Shown here: one piece after another, positions 35,186-49,800 of the stretch | How the letters are laid out: every line of letters begins with the position of its first letter | Numbering within the stretch: position 1 is the first letter of the stretch | Assembly (NCBI GenBank): GCA_021399435.1 | Contig: JAJTUP010000159.1 | Location: forward strand, 1-64,000 | DNA from: Diaporthe sp. PMI_573 | Lineage: Eukaryota; Ascomycota; Sordariomycetes; Diaporthales; Diaporthaceae | DNA: 64,000 nt | Direction: 5' to 3' | Position numbers and translations under genes: made by a program | The notes under the pieces: model-generated | The model's input: the letters and a program-made list of their open reading frames with translations, nothing else | Databases searched by the model: none | What the model was told of the DNA's origin: nothing

Positions 35186-35507
35186 TGTAGAATGGGTAAT
35201 AGCAATAACAATAGCGATAGCCAAAAGTGTCGATCCAAAGCGGACCACTACAGCTAACCACTTCTAGCTAGCTGGCTGCAGATGGCTACTTAGTCATCTC
35301 AGGCAGCCACTAGCAGCAAGGGCGCTTAGACCAACTACTGGCCCGTGCACACCTTAGTCAGCCTTCTAGCTACACCCTACTTAGGCGCTTCGCCGCCCAC
35401 AAAGGGGTCAGCCAGAAGCAACACACGACAGACCCACCAAATTAAAGCTATTTTCTAGCCACTTCGGTAACCCCTTCAAATATACTCAATTACGTGCCCA
35501 ACCAACA
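35186..35507 (+). repeat. Outer Copia 5' LTR
   Basis: 322 bp, equal in length to 50108-50429. Differences are almost all transitions. It contains a simple (TAGCAA/TAGCGA)n-type run near its start. Confidence 0.93.
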
Positions 35508-35711
35508 CTAATCAGTAATTACTTGGCAATCCCTAACAGAAAGAAAAGAAGAAACAGATCGCTATCGCCATCGCTACGGTTTTTAAGCCATTTTAAGTAA
35601 CGACATCTATACTAAGATCATCACCAGATTAGTATACCAACATTTTACATACTCCCTACTAACTAGCAACAATTAGCTCTTAAATAACCTAATTCCTCCC
35701 GGTGAAGAAAG

Positions 35712-36228
35712 TCTGAAGGTTAGTGGATCAAATGGGAGTCAGGTAGCAGTAGGGTGCACTGAGGTCTTGTTGGGACGCTTGAGAGTGGTTCGGACAACTT
35801 TGTATTGAATTCGAGTGGGCTTCTGTCAGCCCTCCTCACAGTCCCTCCGACATCGTCTCACCCTTGGGCACGCGTGGGTTGGCTCTGGTGCGCAGATAGG
35901 GAGGCCGGAAAATTCGGCCCTCAGACCCACTATTTTTGGCTTTAAATAACCAGCCAACCCTAACCCTAACCCTGACAGTAACCAAACTAAATACAGATAA
36001 ACTTTAGAAATTAGACTATCTAATGAGCTAAGTTACATGCTTTTTGGGTAAGAAATAAGGGGAATGCAGAGGTACGAAGTTAGGGTCTTAAAATAGCCCA
36101 AAAATCGACTCACGGCCACCAAACTCATCTGCCGGCGTGCACGCCCCATAGGCACTTAGACAAAATCCAGTGCCAAGTCTAGGGTAACTCCTTACGTGCA
36201 GCGCCTACACAAGCGTTTCCGTTTAACA
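35712..36228 (-). mobile_element. ~515-bp repeat family, copy 7
   Basis: 517 bp, TCTGAAGG...TTTAACA, with a perfect target duplication GAAAG (35707-35711 and 36229-36233). It is inserted in the leader of the outer Copia element. The nested Copia relative lacks it: its minus-strand sequence near 46296-46318 reads ...cagtaaaggaaggatttagg, the uninterrupted site. Contains three telomere-type units (ccctaaccctaaccctga, about 35957-35974) and GGCGTGCACGCC. Confidence 0.95.
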
Positions 36229-39200
36229 GAAAGGATTTAAGACCCATCGATATACTCCATCACACAAAAAAACACCATCAAGATCATTATAAATACCTAC
36301 CATAATAATTACATTAACAAAAGCCCTCAAAAGCACTATTTCAAGGCCACACTGCCTATTTACACCGTTAAGAACCTAACTAAGCAAATGTACAAATCAA
36401 CAAAAGCCCTTAGAAACGCTCTTTTCGAGACTAAAAAAACCCTCTACTAACTACTCAACCAATTGCCCTACCCCTTACAAACATTGCCATAGTATATATA
36501 GTAACCACAACCGCAAGGAGGGCTAGTTAAGAAAATTTAAATAGTTACTACCTAAATGCCATATAAACCATTCACTTAGTCTTGCAAACGGCATATCTCT
36601 TTAAAATCCCGTACTACCCGTAAGGCAACTACCTTTAAAGCCCCGCACTACCTATATGGCAACCCATCGGTACCCTATACTTAAACATCATAAACAGTTA
36701 CCTATAAATCAACTATTGCCAAACAGTCTACTATATTTAACTATCACTAAATAATTATAGGCAAGTCTTTAAAGTGCTTTCCTACATTAAAGAACATGCC
36801 ACAATATACTTTTACATTATTTTTCCATTACTTTTGATTAAAACTATTGCCATTTGCACCCTTCAAACCACCATTTACCCTTTCCTATCACTACTTGCCT
36901 TCTCTCTCTCTCACCATCATCACCTATGCCTAAATTATTATAATTACCCTTCTTTATAATAATTTTATACCCTCTCTCGCGCCTTCCCTTTGGTCTGCTT
37001 TCTTGTGTGCAAACAACAAAGGTTGCTACTATATATATTTCATTTACGGTCTCTATACTTTATCCCTACTATTTACGCGTTTTGTTTTCTCTCCTACCCC
37101 TTTGTTTTTACTATTTTTCAATATTAAAAACAAGAAAAGAAGAAAACTCTACATATAAAATTGTGCGGTAATACTTCTATTTACCAAAAACTACCACCTG
37201 TGGGTAAATAGTATACTTATATCAGTTAAAAGTCGCAGCCAGAAGAGTTTACAATAGCCTCTACAATAACTATATTAGTAGTTTTCAATCATAATGACGG
37301 AAGAAGACATACTAGTCGTTGCTACTAACTCTCTTCTCGAGAGCCTAGCAGTAAATAAATACCAAGAAATAACCGCCAAGAAGGAAATAAAGGTAAACAA
37401 CATTACAAACCAGTACTACTTAGTTACAAAAACTAACTAGAAAAAGATCAATCTATCGCTAATAGATATACCAGTCAATATCAAGAAGGTTGATAAAAAA
37501 TAGGCCTCTACATACATCTTTAAGGTAATAAAGAGAATACATCACATACAATATATTAACAATAGCTTTCTACTTAATACCCAGTCCTACTTTAAAGACT
37601 AGACCCCTAAGATAGTCAGCAAGGCTACTATTAGCTAGAAAAAAGAACTCTAAAACCTTATTTATCAGCAAGGTATCTACCTTAGCCTATAGAGAAGACA
37701 AATTAAACTATAAATTAATACCTTCTTAAGCTACAAAAAATATCCTACCTAGCTAACCAAAAAGCTTCTAGTATATACCATTTATCTTCAGTCATACTTT
37801 TACAGCACCTCTATAAGAGCTAAAAAGACTAAGGCTTAGACTTACAATAATCTAATTTAACTTTTAAATCCTATACTAAATCCTATACTAAATCCCGTAC
37901 CAAATTCTATAATAAAGATCGCTAATAATAACAAGGTTATTATAAAGACTAAAGAGAAAAGCATTATTTCTTAACTACTACCACTACTATAACATATATC
38001 TCAGCAAACAAGAGCTATACCTTAACTAGATTAAATAACTAATACTACATTAGAGTTACAATAAAATACTATATAGACTTTATAATAAAACTAATAGCTA
38101 CTAGTAAAGTTTTCGTTAAACTAATAATAGTTATAAGATACAAAATGGCTATAAGACTGGCAAGCTAATACCTGACAATATAAGTAGCCTAATTAGATAT
38201 TTCCTAGCATACTATACCCTGCTGAAACCCTAAAACTATCTCTTATACCCCTAGATCTAAAAGATCCATACTATATATTCCCTCTAAAATACTAAAAATA
38301 TATTAATTTTAAACCTAACAAAATTACATCCTTTTCTAAAGCCTAGAATCAAAGGCCAAAATAGACCAAAAATATCTATAACCTTCTTAACAATAAAGTC
38401 TACATTATATTTTCTATTACCCGGTCTTATAACATCACTTTACCACAATTCTATATAATTCTTCCCTTAATTCTTACTAACTATACTAAGCTATACTAAA
38501 TTACCTATATTAGCTTAAGTGTAAAATTCTTAAAAGCCTATAAAAGACTCAAACAATACTTTAATACCAATACTAATCACTAACAATACTATAATAATTA
38601 GATAACAATAATATTTAAAACCCTTTACTGAAATAAAGACAACATTAACAAGAGCCCTTATAATATTCTAGCGCTACTTCTTAATAAATTACAGCTATAC
38701 CAGCAAGCACTTAGCCCTAAGTACTAAAGCAACAAGATGCTTTACATAACAGTACTACATACCTGCTCTAGAGTACCTAAATTCAAATACATACTCTTTA
38801 TACCACAGGTACCATATAAACGTCTTTTTCAGGATCTACAATTATTACTTAAGCTAAGCATTAACTATACAATATCTTAATAATTCCTTTAGAAAGATAA
38901 AGTTAATACAGACAATAAGACATACTATCTCAATTATCGGTATATAAATAATTGGCAACAAGGTTGCAAATTAGGCTTCTAAATACAATTTAACTATAAC
39001 AGCTTCTATAATAATATCCGCTGCTATAGTAATAACTACTATTATAATAATAGCTACTGCTAAGATAATAACTACCACCGTAGCTATTATTAAAAACACT
39101 ACTTTATATATAATAAAGAAGAATGCTAGTCTTTAAACTATATTTTTAAAAAATATTAAAAGATATATAAGTAATATCTCTCGATCTATAAAATCAAGAG

Positions 39201-39486
39201 GTATTTAACATCTAATATCGAATTTACTTCTTTTCTTACCGACTTTAAAGGACTCAACATTACTTTAAAAAATGCTTATAATAAATACAAGAACGACCTA
39301 AATGGTTATAAGAAAGCTTAACAGCTCCTTACTAATACTTTATTTCTATACTTGCTTAGCCCTAACAATACTAATAAGACTAACAATACTGTTATCTTAA
39401 TAAATTAATTTATACTAAAAGGAAAATATTCTTATAATAAATTTTAAAATATTATCCCTAACACCAGCGCTATATAATTCTCAACT

Positions 39487-39817
39487 TATTGGTTGGGCAT
39501 GTAAACGAGTAATTACTCAAAGGGGTTACCAAAGTGGCTACTTAATAGCTTTAATTCGGTGGGTCTGTCGTGTGTATTGCTTCTAGCTGACCCCTTTATA
39601 AGCAGCGAAGCGCCCAAGTAGAGTGCAGCCAGAAGGCTGACTAATCTAAGGTATGCACAGGCCAGTAGTCAGTCCAAGCACCCTTACTACTAATAGCTGC
39701 CTAAGATAACTAAGCAGCCATCCACAGCCAGCCAGCCAGAAGTAGCCAGCTACAGCAGTCTGCTTCAAACCGATACCTTCAGCTATCGCTATCGCTATTA
39801 CTATCACCCATTTTATA
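39487..39817 (-). repeat. Nested Copia LTR (3' LTR)
   Basis: Begins tattggttggg (TG to TA by RIP) and ends cattttata. It abuts the internal sequence ctagcagttttctacttttagc, which mirrors the 3' internal end of the outer element. Confidence 0.9.
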
Positions 39818-42800
39818 CTAGCAGTTTTCTACTTTTAGCCAATTCCTCTAAAAACACGTTTTCCTCCATATTATATATATCCAGTCACATAATCTATCCT
39901 ATACTTTATCACATACTTCAGTCCATGTATTTCTCTACCCAAATAGTTACCTTATTAGTATTAATAAAGTATTCTAAAGCCTTATTTAGTAATGCCTTCA
40001 TTATAGTATCTACAAGGTTATCGTTACCGTTTATCTATTATACCTCATCAATTTCCCGTCATTTATATGCCTGGTAAAGAGACATAATGTTAATTATAAG
40101 TCTCTTCTCCTTAATAGTTTCTAGCTTTACCAAATACTTATAAAACAAGTAGAAATCTATATAGATTACTAGAGGTATTTAATTAATACTTAATTAGTCG
40201 GTAATCAGCTTTAGAGTTAACAAAAAAACGATTTCTATATTAAAGCCGTTGGTTATTCTATAGATTTTAGAAGTAAGAATACTTTAAGTAACTCTCTTAT
40301 ACTTTATAGAAAACTAGTGTATAATGTTTCCTCAAAGCTTGTATTATAATGTTATACTATTTGCTTTCTTATTGACAAGGATTATTATAAAGCTAATTTG
40401 AGAGCTAAAGTCTTAGTTATTGGCAAAAGAACTATCAACAAAGACTATTAGTTTGGCAGTCTTTAAGTTAATTATAACGTATTATAATCCTCTTAACAGA
40501 TTCTTTATTTACCATTCTAAGCGTTTATTTAACTTAGTATAATCGTTTTCATCAGGCATTTAGGCTTAGGCAACGACTAATAGGTTAAATAAAGCCTTAG
40601 GTTAGCAAATTAAGGCAAGGTAAGTACTATAAGCATATTGCTTAAAATACTTCTAAGTAAAGTTATATAACTTTAGATTGATTATTATAATCTTCTTACC
40701 TTGACCCTTCTGCTAAAGGTAAATAACACCTTCCAAAATTATCATTAGCTTATTATTATTAAAGTCAAACGTCTTTTCTAGCAATAGCTTCTCCTTTGGT
40801 TTATATTATAGCTCTGCCTTAACAATCTTCTTGTCTTTAAAAGCCAAAAACTTTAATATATCTAGCAGCAGAGTATTATCTATCTACATATCTATAATAG
40901 TAAATTTATTCTTTCTATTAGTAGATACTAGAAGACACGGGTTAAATGTTAAGGTTTGTATCTATAGTTATTTACAGTAATGATAATAATAGGTAGTCTA
41001 CCAATAAACTCTAGCTTTGGTGATTTTGTAGAGAGGCTTTACTACTCTCATAATTATGCTGGCTAGATACTAGGCTTATATTTTAGAAAGAAGCCGGGCT
41101 AGAATCTTATAAAATAGCTCTAACTTTAATTATGGGTACGCTTACGTTATATTATGCAGTTTAATGCTGGTATTAATAGACTTAATTAGGCCGGGTACTA
41201 TAGTAACAAGAAGTCGTTAACTAGCCTATTAAATTATAGGCAATTATATAAGGATATTCCTCTTATTCTTATCGCTATACCCCTAAATAATTAAGCAAGA
41301 CTTCTTATAGAAAACTTTAGTCTTTCTCTTTATCTCCCGTACTATTTAAGAGTTAAATAGGTAAAGGGTGCTATAAACCTTTAAGTCAAATTATTTAAAT
41401 TAAAAGATGCCTTAAGCAACGAAATTATTAATTTCCTTAGTATTTAATACTTTAAATAGTTTACTGGCAGCCATAATTATACTATCTTTACAAAGTTTTA
41501 ACAATAGAGCGTAGTTATCCTTTTCCTTCTAAGTAAGAAAGGTTGTAGATAGCTTCGGCTTGTTCTTAGATCCAGGAGGTCGGCCTCTCCTTTATGGTAG
41601 GGCTAGGGTACTGGTATAGTCTAAAGCAGGTAACAGACCTACTTTAGGCTGGCCGGTCTCTAAAACAGATAATAAACCTATTTCGGGCCTACTGCCATCC
41701 AAAATAGGTAACAGACCAGTGTCTAGTCTGTTACCCGACAAGAACTTAGATAAAAGGTTCTTATTATTCTAAAAGTATTCTCAGACAATAATTAACTTAA
41801 ACTTTACAGGTCTATTCAGCAGATTAAAGGTTACATCATGCCTATCAATTGCTATTAGTTTGTACAAACCCTGCCAGCCATCCTTTTCTCGCTATACAAG
41901 TATCTCCAACTATAGTAGCATATTTAGTACGCTAGTAGTATCCAGGCCATTCTAAGTACTAAGAGCTCTGGTAATCTACTTATCGGCATAATACTTCTAG
42001 AGATTTTATATTACCTTAGTAATTACCTCGACATACTTAAGTATTAATAGTATAGGTGGTAAATCTATATTTACTTGTAAAAAAGCGCTAAAGATAAACA
42101 GAATAAGTATTAGCCTGTCTGGGCTAGTAGTATTATTTACGGCCTTTATTACTATTTAAAGAATAGTATTCTCTGAAAAGATTTCTCTTAATTTTGCGTA
42201 GAGAATCTTAAATACTTGTCAAAATAGTCTGTAATAGCGTTTAATCTTGTCTACAAACTAGTAGGCTTTTATTAGAACCTGTTTATATATAATCCCTATA
42301 ATCTTTGCCTCGTTCCGGAATTTGACTAAAGTAAAGTTAGTGCTGGTATTATAAGTAAGATAATCAGGAGGGCCTAAATACATATCTATCTAGACTATTT
42401 AAAGGGCTTCTTAGGTATCTTTTATAGATATTAATGCTAGAAACTTTCCGGCTTAAAAAGATATTTCAAAGTCTATAATATATAGTACCGGCTTACTGTT
42501 AAGGTATATAACGTTAATAATAATCTTGTAGTTAAAGTCGTAATTATCTCTTAGGTTAAACTTAAACCTTCTCAAAGCAGCGCCCTTTAGCTGGTAGTAG
42601 TAATAAAATTTACTAATAACCTTAAATATAGCAAGATTAGAGTTATAACTGGCATCCTTAAGTAGATAATAAAGACGGTTAGCCGCTAGGTAACTAAATC
42701 GTTGATAAAGTTATTAAAGTTTGTTTTCTATAAAGAATATGCCTACTTTATAACTTTTTAGAAAAAACTATAGATAACCCTACTTCCAGGTTACTAAAAT

Positions 42801-45800
42801 AGTTACATCTGGGCCTGAATTTTATAATAACACTAATTTGTTGGTAGTATTATAGAAATAAACCCCTAGCTTGTTCATATCTTAGATACATATCAAGAAT
42901 AGGGTCGGAGCCTCTATAATGTAGAAAATAATGGGCCCTATAGTCGTCTTTATAGTCGTCGTACTAATTAAAGTAAGATGGGATCCCTTTCTAAACTTAA
43001 TAACAGCCTCGCTAGCATAGTCGGCATCTATAATGATAGAAGGGTTCTCTTGATTTAGAGCTAAATATTATTTACAACTAATAGTCGAGAATTATACAGT
43101 ACTGGTATTAGGAATAATACCTTAAAATTTGTTATAAGAATATCTTTCTTCTAGTATAAATTAACTTGCTAGAATAATAATATCGTTAGTCTTGTTGGCA
43201 TTATTAGGGCTAAATAAATACAGAAATAAAGTATTAATAAAAAGCTGTTAAGCTTTCTCGTAACTATTTAGATCGTCCTTATACTTATTATAAGCATCTT
43301 TTAAAACAATATTAAGTCTTTTAAAGTCGGTGAGAAAAGAAGTAAACTTAATATTAAATATTAAACGCCCCTTAATTTTACAGATCGAGAAATATTACTT
43401 ATATACCTTTTAACATTCCTTAAAGGTATAGTTTAAAGACTAGTATCTTTCTTTATTATATATAAAGTAGTATTTTTAATAATAGCTATAATAGTAGTTA
43501 TTACTATAATGGTAGCTATTATTATAACGGTGTTTATTACTATAGTAGCGGTCATTACTATAGAAGCTATCATAGCCGAATCATACTTAAAAGCCTAATC
43601 CGTAACCTTATTGCTAATTATTTATATACTAATAATTAAGGTAGTATATCTTATTGTCTATACTAGCCTTATCTTCTTAAAGGAATTATTAAGATATTAT
43701 ATGGTTAATGCTCAGCTCAAGTAATAATTATAGATCCTAAAAAAGACATTTATATAATACCCGCGGTGTAAAGAGTATATATTCAAATTCAGGTACTCTA
43801 AAGTAGGCGCGAAGTACTATTATATAAAGTATCTTGTTACCCTAATATTTAGGGCTAAGTATTTACTAGTATAGTTATAATTTATCAAAAAGCAGTACTA
43901 AAACATTACAAGGGTTCTTATTAATATTGTCTTTATCTTAATAAAGGGTCTTAAATATTACTATTGTCTAATCGTTATAATACTACTAGTAATTAGTATT
44001 AATATTAAAGTATTATTTAAGTCTTTTATAGGCTTCTGAGAATTCTATACTTGGGCTAATGTAGGTAATCTAGTATAGTTTGGCATGGTTGGTAAGAATT
44101 AAGGAAAGAATTATATAGAATTATAGTAGAGTAATATTATAAGACTGGGTAATAGAGAATATAATGTGGACCTTATTATTAAGGAGGTTATAGGTATCTC
44201 TGGTCTATTTTAGCCTTTGATCTTAGGCCTTAGAAAAAGATGTAACCTTGTTAGGTTTAAGATCGGTATACCCTTGATATCTTAGAGAGAGTATATAATA
44301 CAAATCTTCTAGATCTGGGGGTATAAGGGATGGTCTCGGGGTTCTAGTAAGATATGGTATACTGGGAAACATCTAATTGGGCTACTTATATTGCTAAATA
44401 TTGGCTTACTAGTCTTGTAGCTATCCTGTATCTTGTGACTATTACTAATTTAATGAAAACTTTACTGGTAGCTGTTGATCTTGTCGTGAAGCCTGCGCGG
44501 CATTTTACTGTAACTCTAATGTAGTGCTAGTTACCTAACCTGGTTGAGATGTAGGTTTTACTGGCTAAAGTGTACGACTTAGTGGTTGTAATAATAGTTA
44601 AGAGATAACACTCTTCTCTTTAATCTTCGTAATGACTTTGTTATTGTTGGCGATCTCTACTATAGAATCCGGTACGGGATCTAGTATAGGATCCGGTATG
44701 GAATCTAAAAGTTAAATCGGGTTATCGTAAGTCTAAGCCTTAGTCTTTCTAGCTCTTATAGAGGCGCTGTAGAAGCATGACTAAGGATAAATGGCATATA
44801 CTAGAAGCTCTTTAGTTGGCTAGGTGGGGTATTTCTTATAGGTTAAGAAGGTATTGATTTATGGTCTAATTTGTCTTTTCTATAGACCAAGGTAGATACC
44901 TTACTAATAAATAAGGTTTCAGAGTTCTTTCTTCTAGCTAATAGTAGCCTTGCTAACTATCTTAGTAGTCCATTCTTTAAAGTAGGACTAGATATTAAGT
45001 AGGAAGCTATTATTAATATATTGTATTTAATGTATCCTCTCTATTACCTTAAAGATGTATATAGAGGCTTATTTCTTGTCAACCTTCTCGGCGTTAACTA
45101 GTATCTCTATTAGTAGTAGATTAACTTTTTTCTAGTTAGCTTTTATAACTAAGTAGTACTAGCTTATAATACTGTCTATCTTTATTTCCTCCTTAATAGT
45201 CATTCTTTAGTATTTACTTACTGCTAGGCTCTTAGTAGAAGAGTTAGTAGTAGTAACTAGTATATCCTCTTCCACTATTATAAATAAAAAACTATTGATA
45301 TAGTTATTATAGAGGATATCGAAACTCTTCTAGCAATGACTTTTAACCAGTATAAGTATATTATTTACCTATAGGTAGTAGTCTTTGGCAAACGAAAGTA
45401 TTACTACGTAGTCTTACATATAGAGTTTTCCTCTTTTCTTATTCTTGATGTTAAAAAAATAGTAAAAATAAAGTAGTAGGAGAGAAAATAAAACATATAG
45501 ATAGCAGGAATAAAGTATAGAGACTGTAAATAAAATACATATAGTAGTAACCTTTGTTATTTATATATAAAAAAGTAGACTGAAGGAAAGGTGTGAGAGA
45601 GGGTGTAAAATCGTTATAGAGAAGGGTAATCATAATAATTTAGGTATAAGTAATGATGGTGAGAGAGAGAGAAGGTAAGTGGTAATAGAAAAGGGTAAGT
45701 AGTGGTTTGAAGGGTATAAATAGCAATAGTTTTAATTAAAAGTAATGGAAAAATAACGTAAAAGTATGTTGTGGTATGCTCTTTAATGTAGGAAAGTATT

Positions 45801-46513
45801 TTAAAGACTTGCCTATAACTATTTGGCGATAGTTGAGTGTAGTAGACTGTTTGGTGATAGTTGATTTGTAGGTAACTGTTCACGATGTTTAAGTATAGGG
45901 TACTAATGGGTTGCTGTATGGGCAGTGCGGGGCTCTGAAGGAATGTGCCGTTTGTAAGACTAAGTGAATGGTTTGTATGGCGTTTAGGTGGTGACCATTC
46001 AAATTTTCTTGTCTAGCCCCCCTTGTGGTTGTAGTTGCTGTATATATTATGGTAACGTTTGTAAGGGGTAGGGTAATTGGCTAAATGGTTAGTAGAAGGG
46101 TTCTTTGGCCTCGAAACAGGTGCTTTTAAGGGCTTTTGTTGATTTACACGTTTGCTTAGTAAGGTTCTTGGCAGTTTAAATGGGTAGTGTGGCCTTAAAA
46201 TAGTGCTTTTGAGGGCTTTTGTTGATGTGATTGTTGTGGTAGGTATTTGTGATGATCTTGACGGTGTTTTTTTGTGCAATGGAATATATTGATGGGTCCT
46301 AAATCCTTCCTTTACTGGGAGGAGTTGGGTTATCTAAGGACTGATTGTTATTAGTTAGTAGGGAGTATGTTGAATGTTGGTATGCTAGCCTGGTGAAGAT
46401 TGTAGTGTAGACGCTGTTCTGCTTAGTCGTATACTGAAGTATGGAATGTTAATAGCAAGGTCTACCTCTTTTAATACCTTTCTGTTAGAGATTGCTAAGT
46501 AATTACTAATTAG

Positions 46514-46837
46514 TGTTGGTTGGGTACGTAAACGAGTAATTACTCGAAGGGGTTACTAAAGTGGCTACTTGATAGCTTTAATTTGGTGGGTCTGTCGTGT
46601 GTTGCTTCTGGCTGACCCCTTTGTGGGCGGCGAAGCGCCCAAGTAGGGTGCAGCTAGAAGGCTGACTAAGGTGTGCACAGGCTAGTAGTTGGTCCAAGCG
46701 CCCTTGCTGCCAATGGCTGCCTGAGATGACTAAGCAGCCATCCGCAGCCAGCCAGCCAGAAGTGGCCAGCTGCAGCGGTCCGCTTCAGACCGACACCTTC
46801 GACTATCGCTATCGCTATTACTATCACCCATTCCACA
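46514..46837 (-). repeat. Nested Copia LTR (5' LTR)
   Basis: 324 bp, tgttggttggg...cattccaca, followed by caact. It is the best-preserved copy of this LTR family in the window. Confidence 0.9.
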
Positions 46838-49800
46838 CAACTATTAGTTGTGAATAATACTTGGCCCTAAATCGAGAAAACCCCTTTATTATTATAAATG
46901 CCGGCCATACCGACAAGACTGTTATTAAGTTTAGAAAGAAATCCCGTCTTACCTTAATTAGTATAATAACTATAAAGACAACTATAGAGCCTATTACCTT
47001 CTACATTATAGAGGCTCCGACCCTATTTCTAATATATATCTAAGATATAGACAAGCTAAGGGTCTATTTCCGCAATACTACTAATAAATTAGTATTATTA
47101 TAAAATTTAGGCCTAGATATAACTATTTTAGTAACCCAGAAATAGGGTTATCTATAGTTTTTTCTAGAAAGCTACAAGGCAGGCATATTCTTTACAGAGA
47201 ACAAACTTTAACAACTTTATTAATAATTTAGTTACCTAGCAGCTAACTGTCTTTATTGTTTGCTTAAAGATGCCGGTTATAATCCTAACCTTACTATACT
47301 TGAGGTTATTAGCAAATTTTATTACTACTACTAGCTAAAGGACGCTACTCTAAAAAGGTTTAAGTTTAACCTAAAGAATAACCACAACTTTAACTATAAG
47401 ATTATTATTAACATTATATACCTTAACAGTAAGCCGGTGCTATATGTTGTAGACTCCGGAACGTCTTTTTAAGCTAGAAAATTTCTGGCATTAATGTCTG
47501 TAAAAGACATCTAGGAAGTCTTTTAAATAGTCTGGATAGATACGTACCTAGGCCCTTTTAATTGTCTTACTTATAATACTGGCACCAACTTTGCTTTAAT
47601 TAAATTTCGGAATAAGGTAAAGATTATAGAGATTACATACAAACAGGTCCCAACAGAAGCCTACTGGTCCGTAGATAAAATTAAACACTATTATAGACTA
47701 CTTTAACAAGCATTTGAGATCCTCTATATAAAATTAAGAGAAATCTTTTTAGAGGATACTATTCTTTAAATAACAATAAAGGCCGTGAATAATACTGCTA
47801 GCCTAGACGGGCTAGTACCTACTCTATTTATCTTTAGTGCTTTTCTATAAATAAACATAGATTTGCTGTCTATATTGTTGATACTTAAGTATGCTGAGGT
47901 AATTATAAAGGTAATGTAAGATCTTTGGAAGCACTATGCCAAGAAGTAGATTGCCGGAGCTTTTAGTACCTGGAACGGCCTAGATACTACTAGTATACTA
48001 AATACGCTACTATAGTTAGAGATGCTTATATAGCAAGAAAAAGACGGCTGGTAGGGTCTATATAAGCTGATAGTAGTCGATAGGCATAATGTAACCCTTA
48101 ACCTACTAAACAGACCTGTAAAGTTTAGATTAACCGTTGTCTGAAAATATTTCCGAAATGATAAGAACCTCTTACCTAAGTTCTTGTCGGGCAATAAACT
48201 AAACATTAGTCTGTTACCTGCTTTAAACAGCGGTAGGCCTGGAATAGATTTATTATCTATTCTAAAGACCGGCTGGCCTAAAGCGGGTCTGTTACCTGCT
48301 TTAGACTATATTAGTACCCCGGCCCTGCTATAAAAGAAAGGCCGACCTTCTAGATCTAAGAATAAGCCAAAGCTATCTATAACCTTCCTCGCTTAAAAGG
48401 AAAAGGATAATTACGTTCTATTGTTAAAGCTTCGTTAGAATAGTATAATTACAACTACCGGTAAACCTTTCAAAACATTAGATGTCAAGGAGATTAATAA
48501 TCTTATCGCTTAAAGTATCTTCCGATTTAAATAATTTAACTTAAAAATTTATAGCACCTTTTAGCTGTTTAACTCTTAAATAGTACAAAAGATAAAAGGG
48601 AAGACTAAAGTCCCCTATAAGAAATCTCGCTTAATTATTTAGGGGTATAGCAATAAAAATAAGAGGAATATCTTTATATAATTACCTATAATTTAACAAG
48701 CTAGTTAATAACTTCTTGTTACTATAGTACCTGGCCTAATTAAGTCTATTAATACCAGTATTAAACTATATAATGTAATTCAGGCGTATCTATAATTAAA
48801 ATTAAAGCTATTTTATAAGATTCTAGCCTGGCTTTCTTCTAAAATATAAGCCTGGTATCTAGGCAGCACAATTATAAGGGTAGTGAAGCCTCTCTACAGA
48901 ATTACCAAAGCTAGAGTTTATTAGTAAACCACTTATTATCATCATTATTGTAAACAACTATAGATATAAACCTTGACGTTTAATCTGTATCTTTTAGTAT
49001 CTACTAGTAAAAAGAATAAATTTGCCATTATAGGTATATAGATAGATAACATTCTACTGCTAGATATACTAAAGTTTTTAGCTTTTGAGAACAAGAAGAT
49101 TGTTAAGGCAGAGCTATAATATAAGCCAAAATAGAAGCTATTACTAAAGAAGGTACTTAACTTTAATGGCAACAAGCTAATAATAACCCTGAAAGGGACT
49201 ATTTGCCTTTAATAAAAAAATCAAGACAAGAAGATTATAATAATTAATCTAAAGTTACATAACTTTACTCAAAAGTATCTTAAATAATATACTTATAGTA
49301 CTTACCTTGCCTTAATTTACTAACCCGAGACTTTATTTAACCTATTAATTACTACCTAAGCCTAAATATCTAATAAAGACAATTATACTAAGTTAAACAA
49401 ACGCTTGGAATGGCAAATAAAGAATCCGTTAAAAAAATTACAATACATTATAGTTAACTTAAAAACCACCAAACTAATAATCTTTATTAATAGTTCTTTT
49501 ACTAATAACCGAAACCTTAGCTCTTAAATCAGCTTTATAATAATCCTTATTAACAAAGAAGCAGATAGTATAACATTATAATACAAGCTTTAAGGAAATA
49601 TTATACACTAATCTTCTACAAAGTACAAGAGAGTTACTTAAAACATTTTTACTTTTAAGATCTATAGAATAACCAACAGCTTTAATATAGGAATCATTCT
49701 TTCGTTAACTCTAAAGATAATTACTGATTAATTAAGTATTAATTAGATATTTCTGGTGATCTATACAGATTTCTACTTACTCTACAAGTATTTAGTAAAG

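Larger units (their letters stand above)
39487..46837 (-). mobile_element. Nested Copia/Ty1 element in opposite orientation, RIP-dead
   Basis: Direct LTRs at 39487-39817 (331 bp) and 46514-46837 (324 bp), TGTTGGTTGGG...CATTCYACA on the + strand, each the reverse complement of the outer element's LTR. A perfect 5-bp target duplication CAACT lies at 39482-39486 and 46838-46842. The insertion site aligns with the element's own sequence (tctcRactattagttgt), so a family member jumped into its relative. Minus-strand gag-pol relics are present, with the gag ATG mutated to ATA near 45280. Stops occur in all frames. Confidence 0.93.

Noticed and set aside
8510..36228. Helitron origin for the ~515-bp repeat (one end starts TC)
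   Set aside because: The opposite end is TTTAACA, not CTRR with a hairpin, and 5-bp target duplications are present, which Helitrons do not make.
36774..36959. Short open frame, with its counterpart at 45614-45883 on the minus strand
   Set aside because: Both are the same leader region of the two RIP-dead Copia elements in opposite orientation, upstream of the gag start; conserved by shared origin, with no coding sign.
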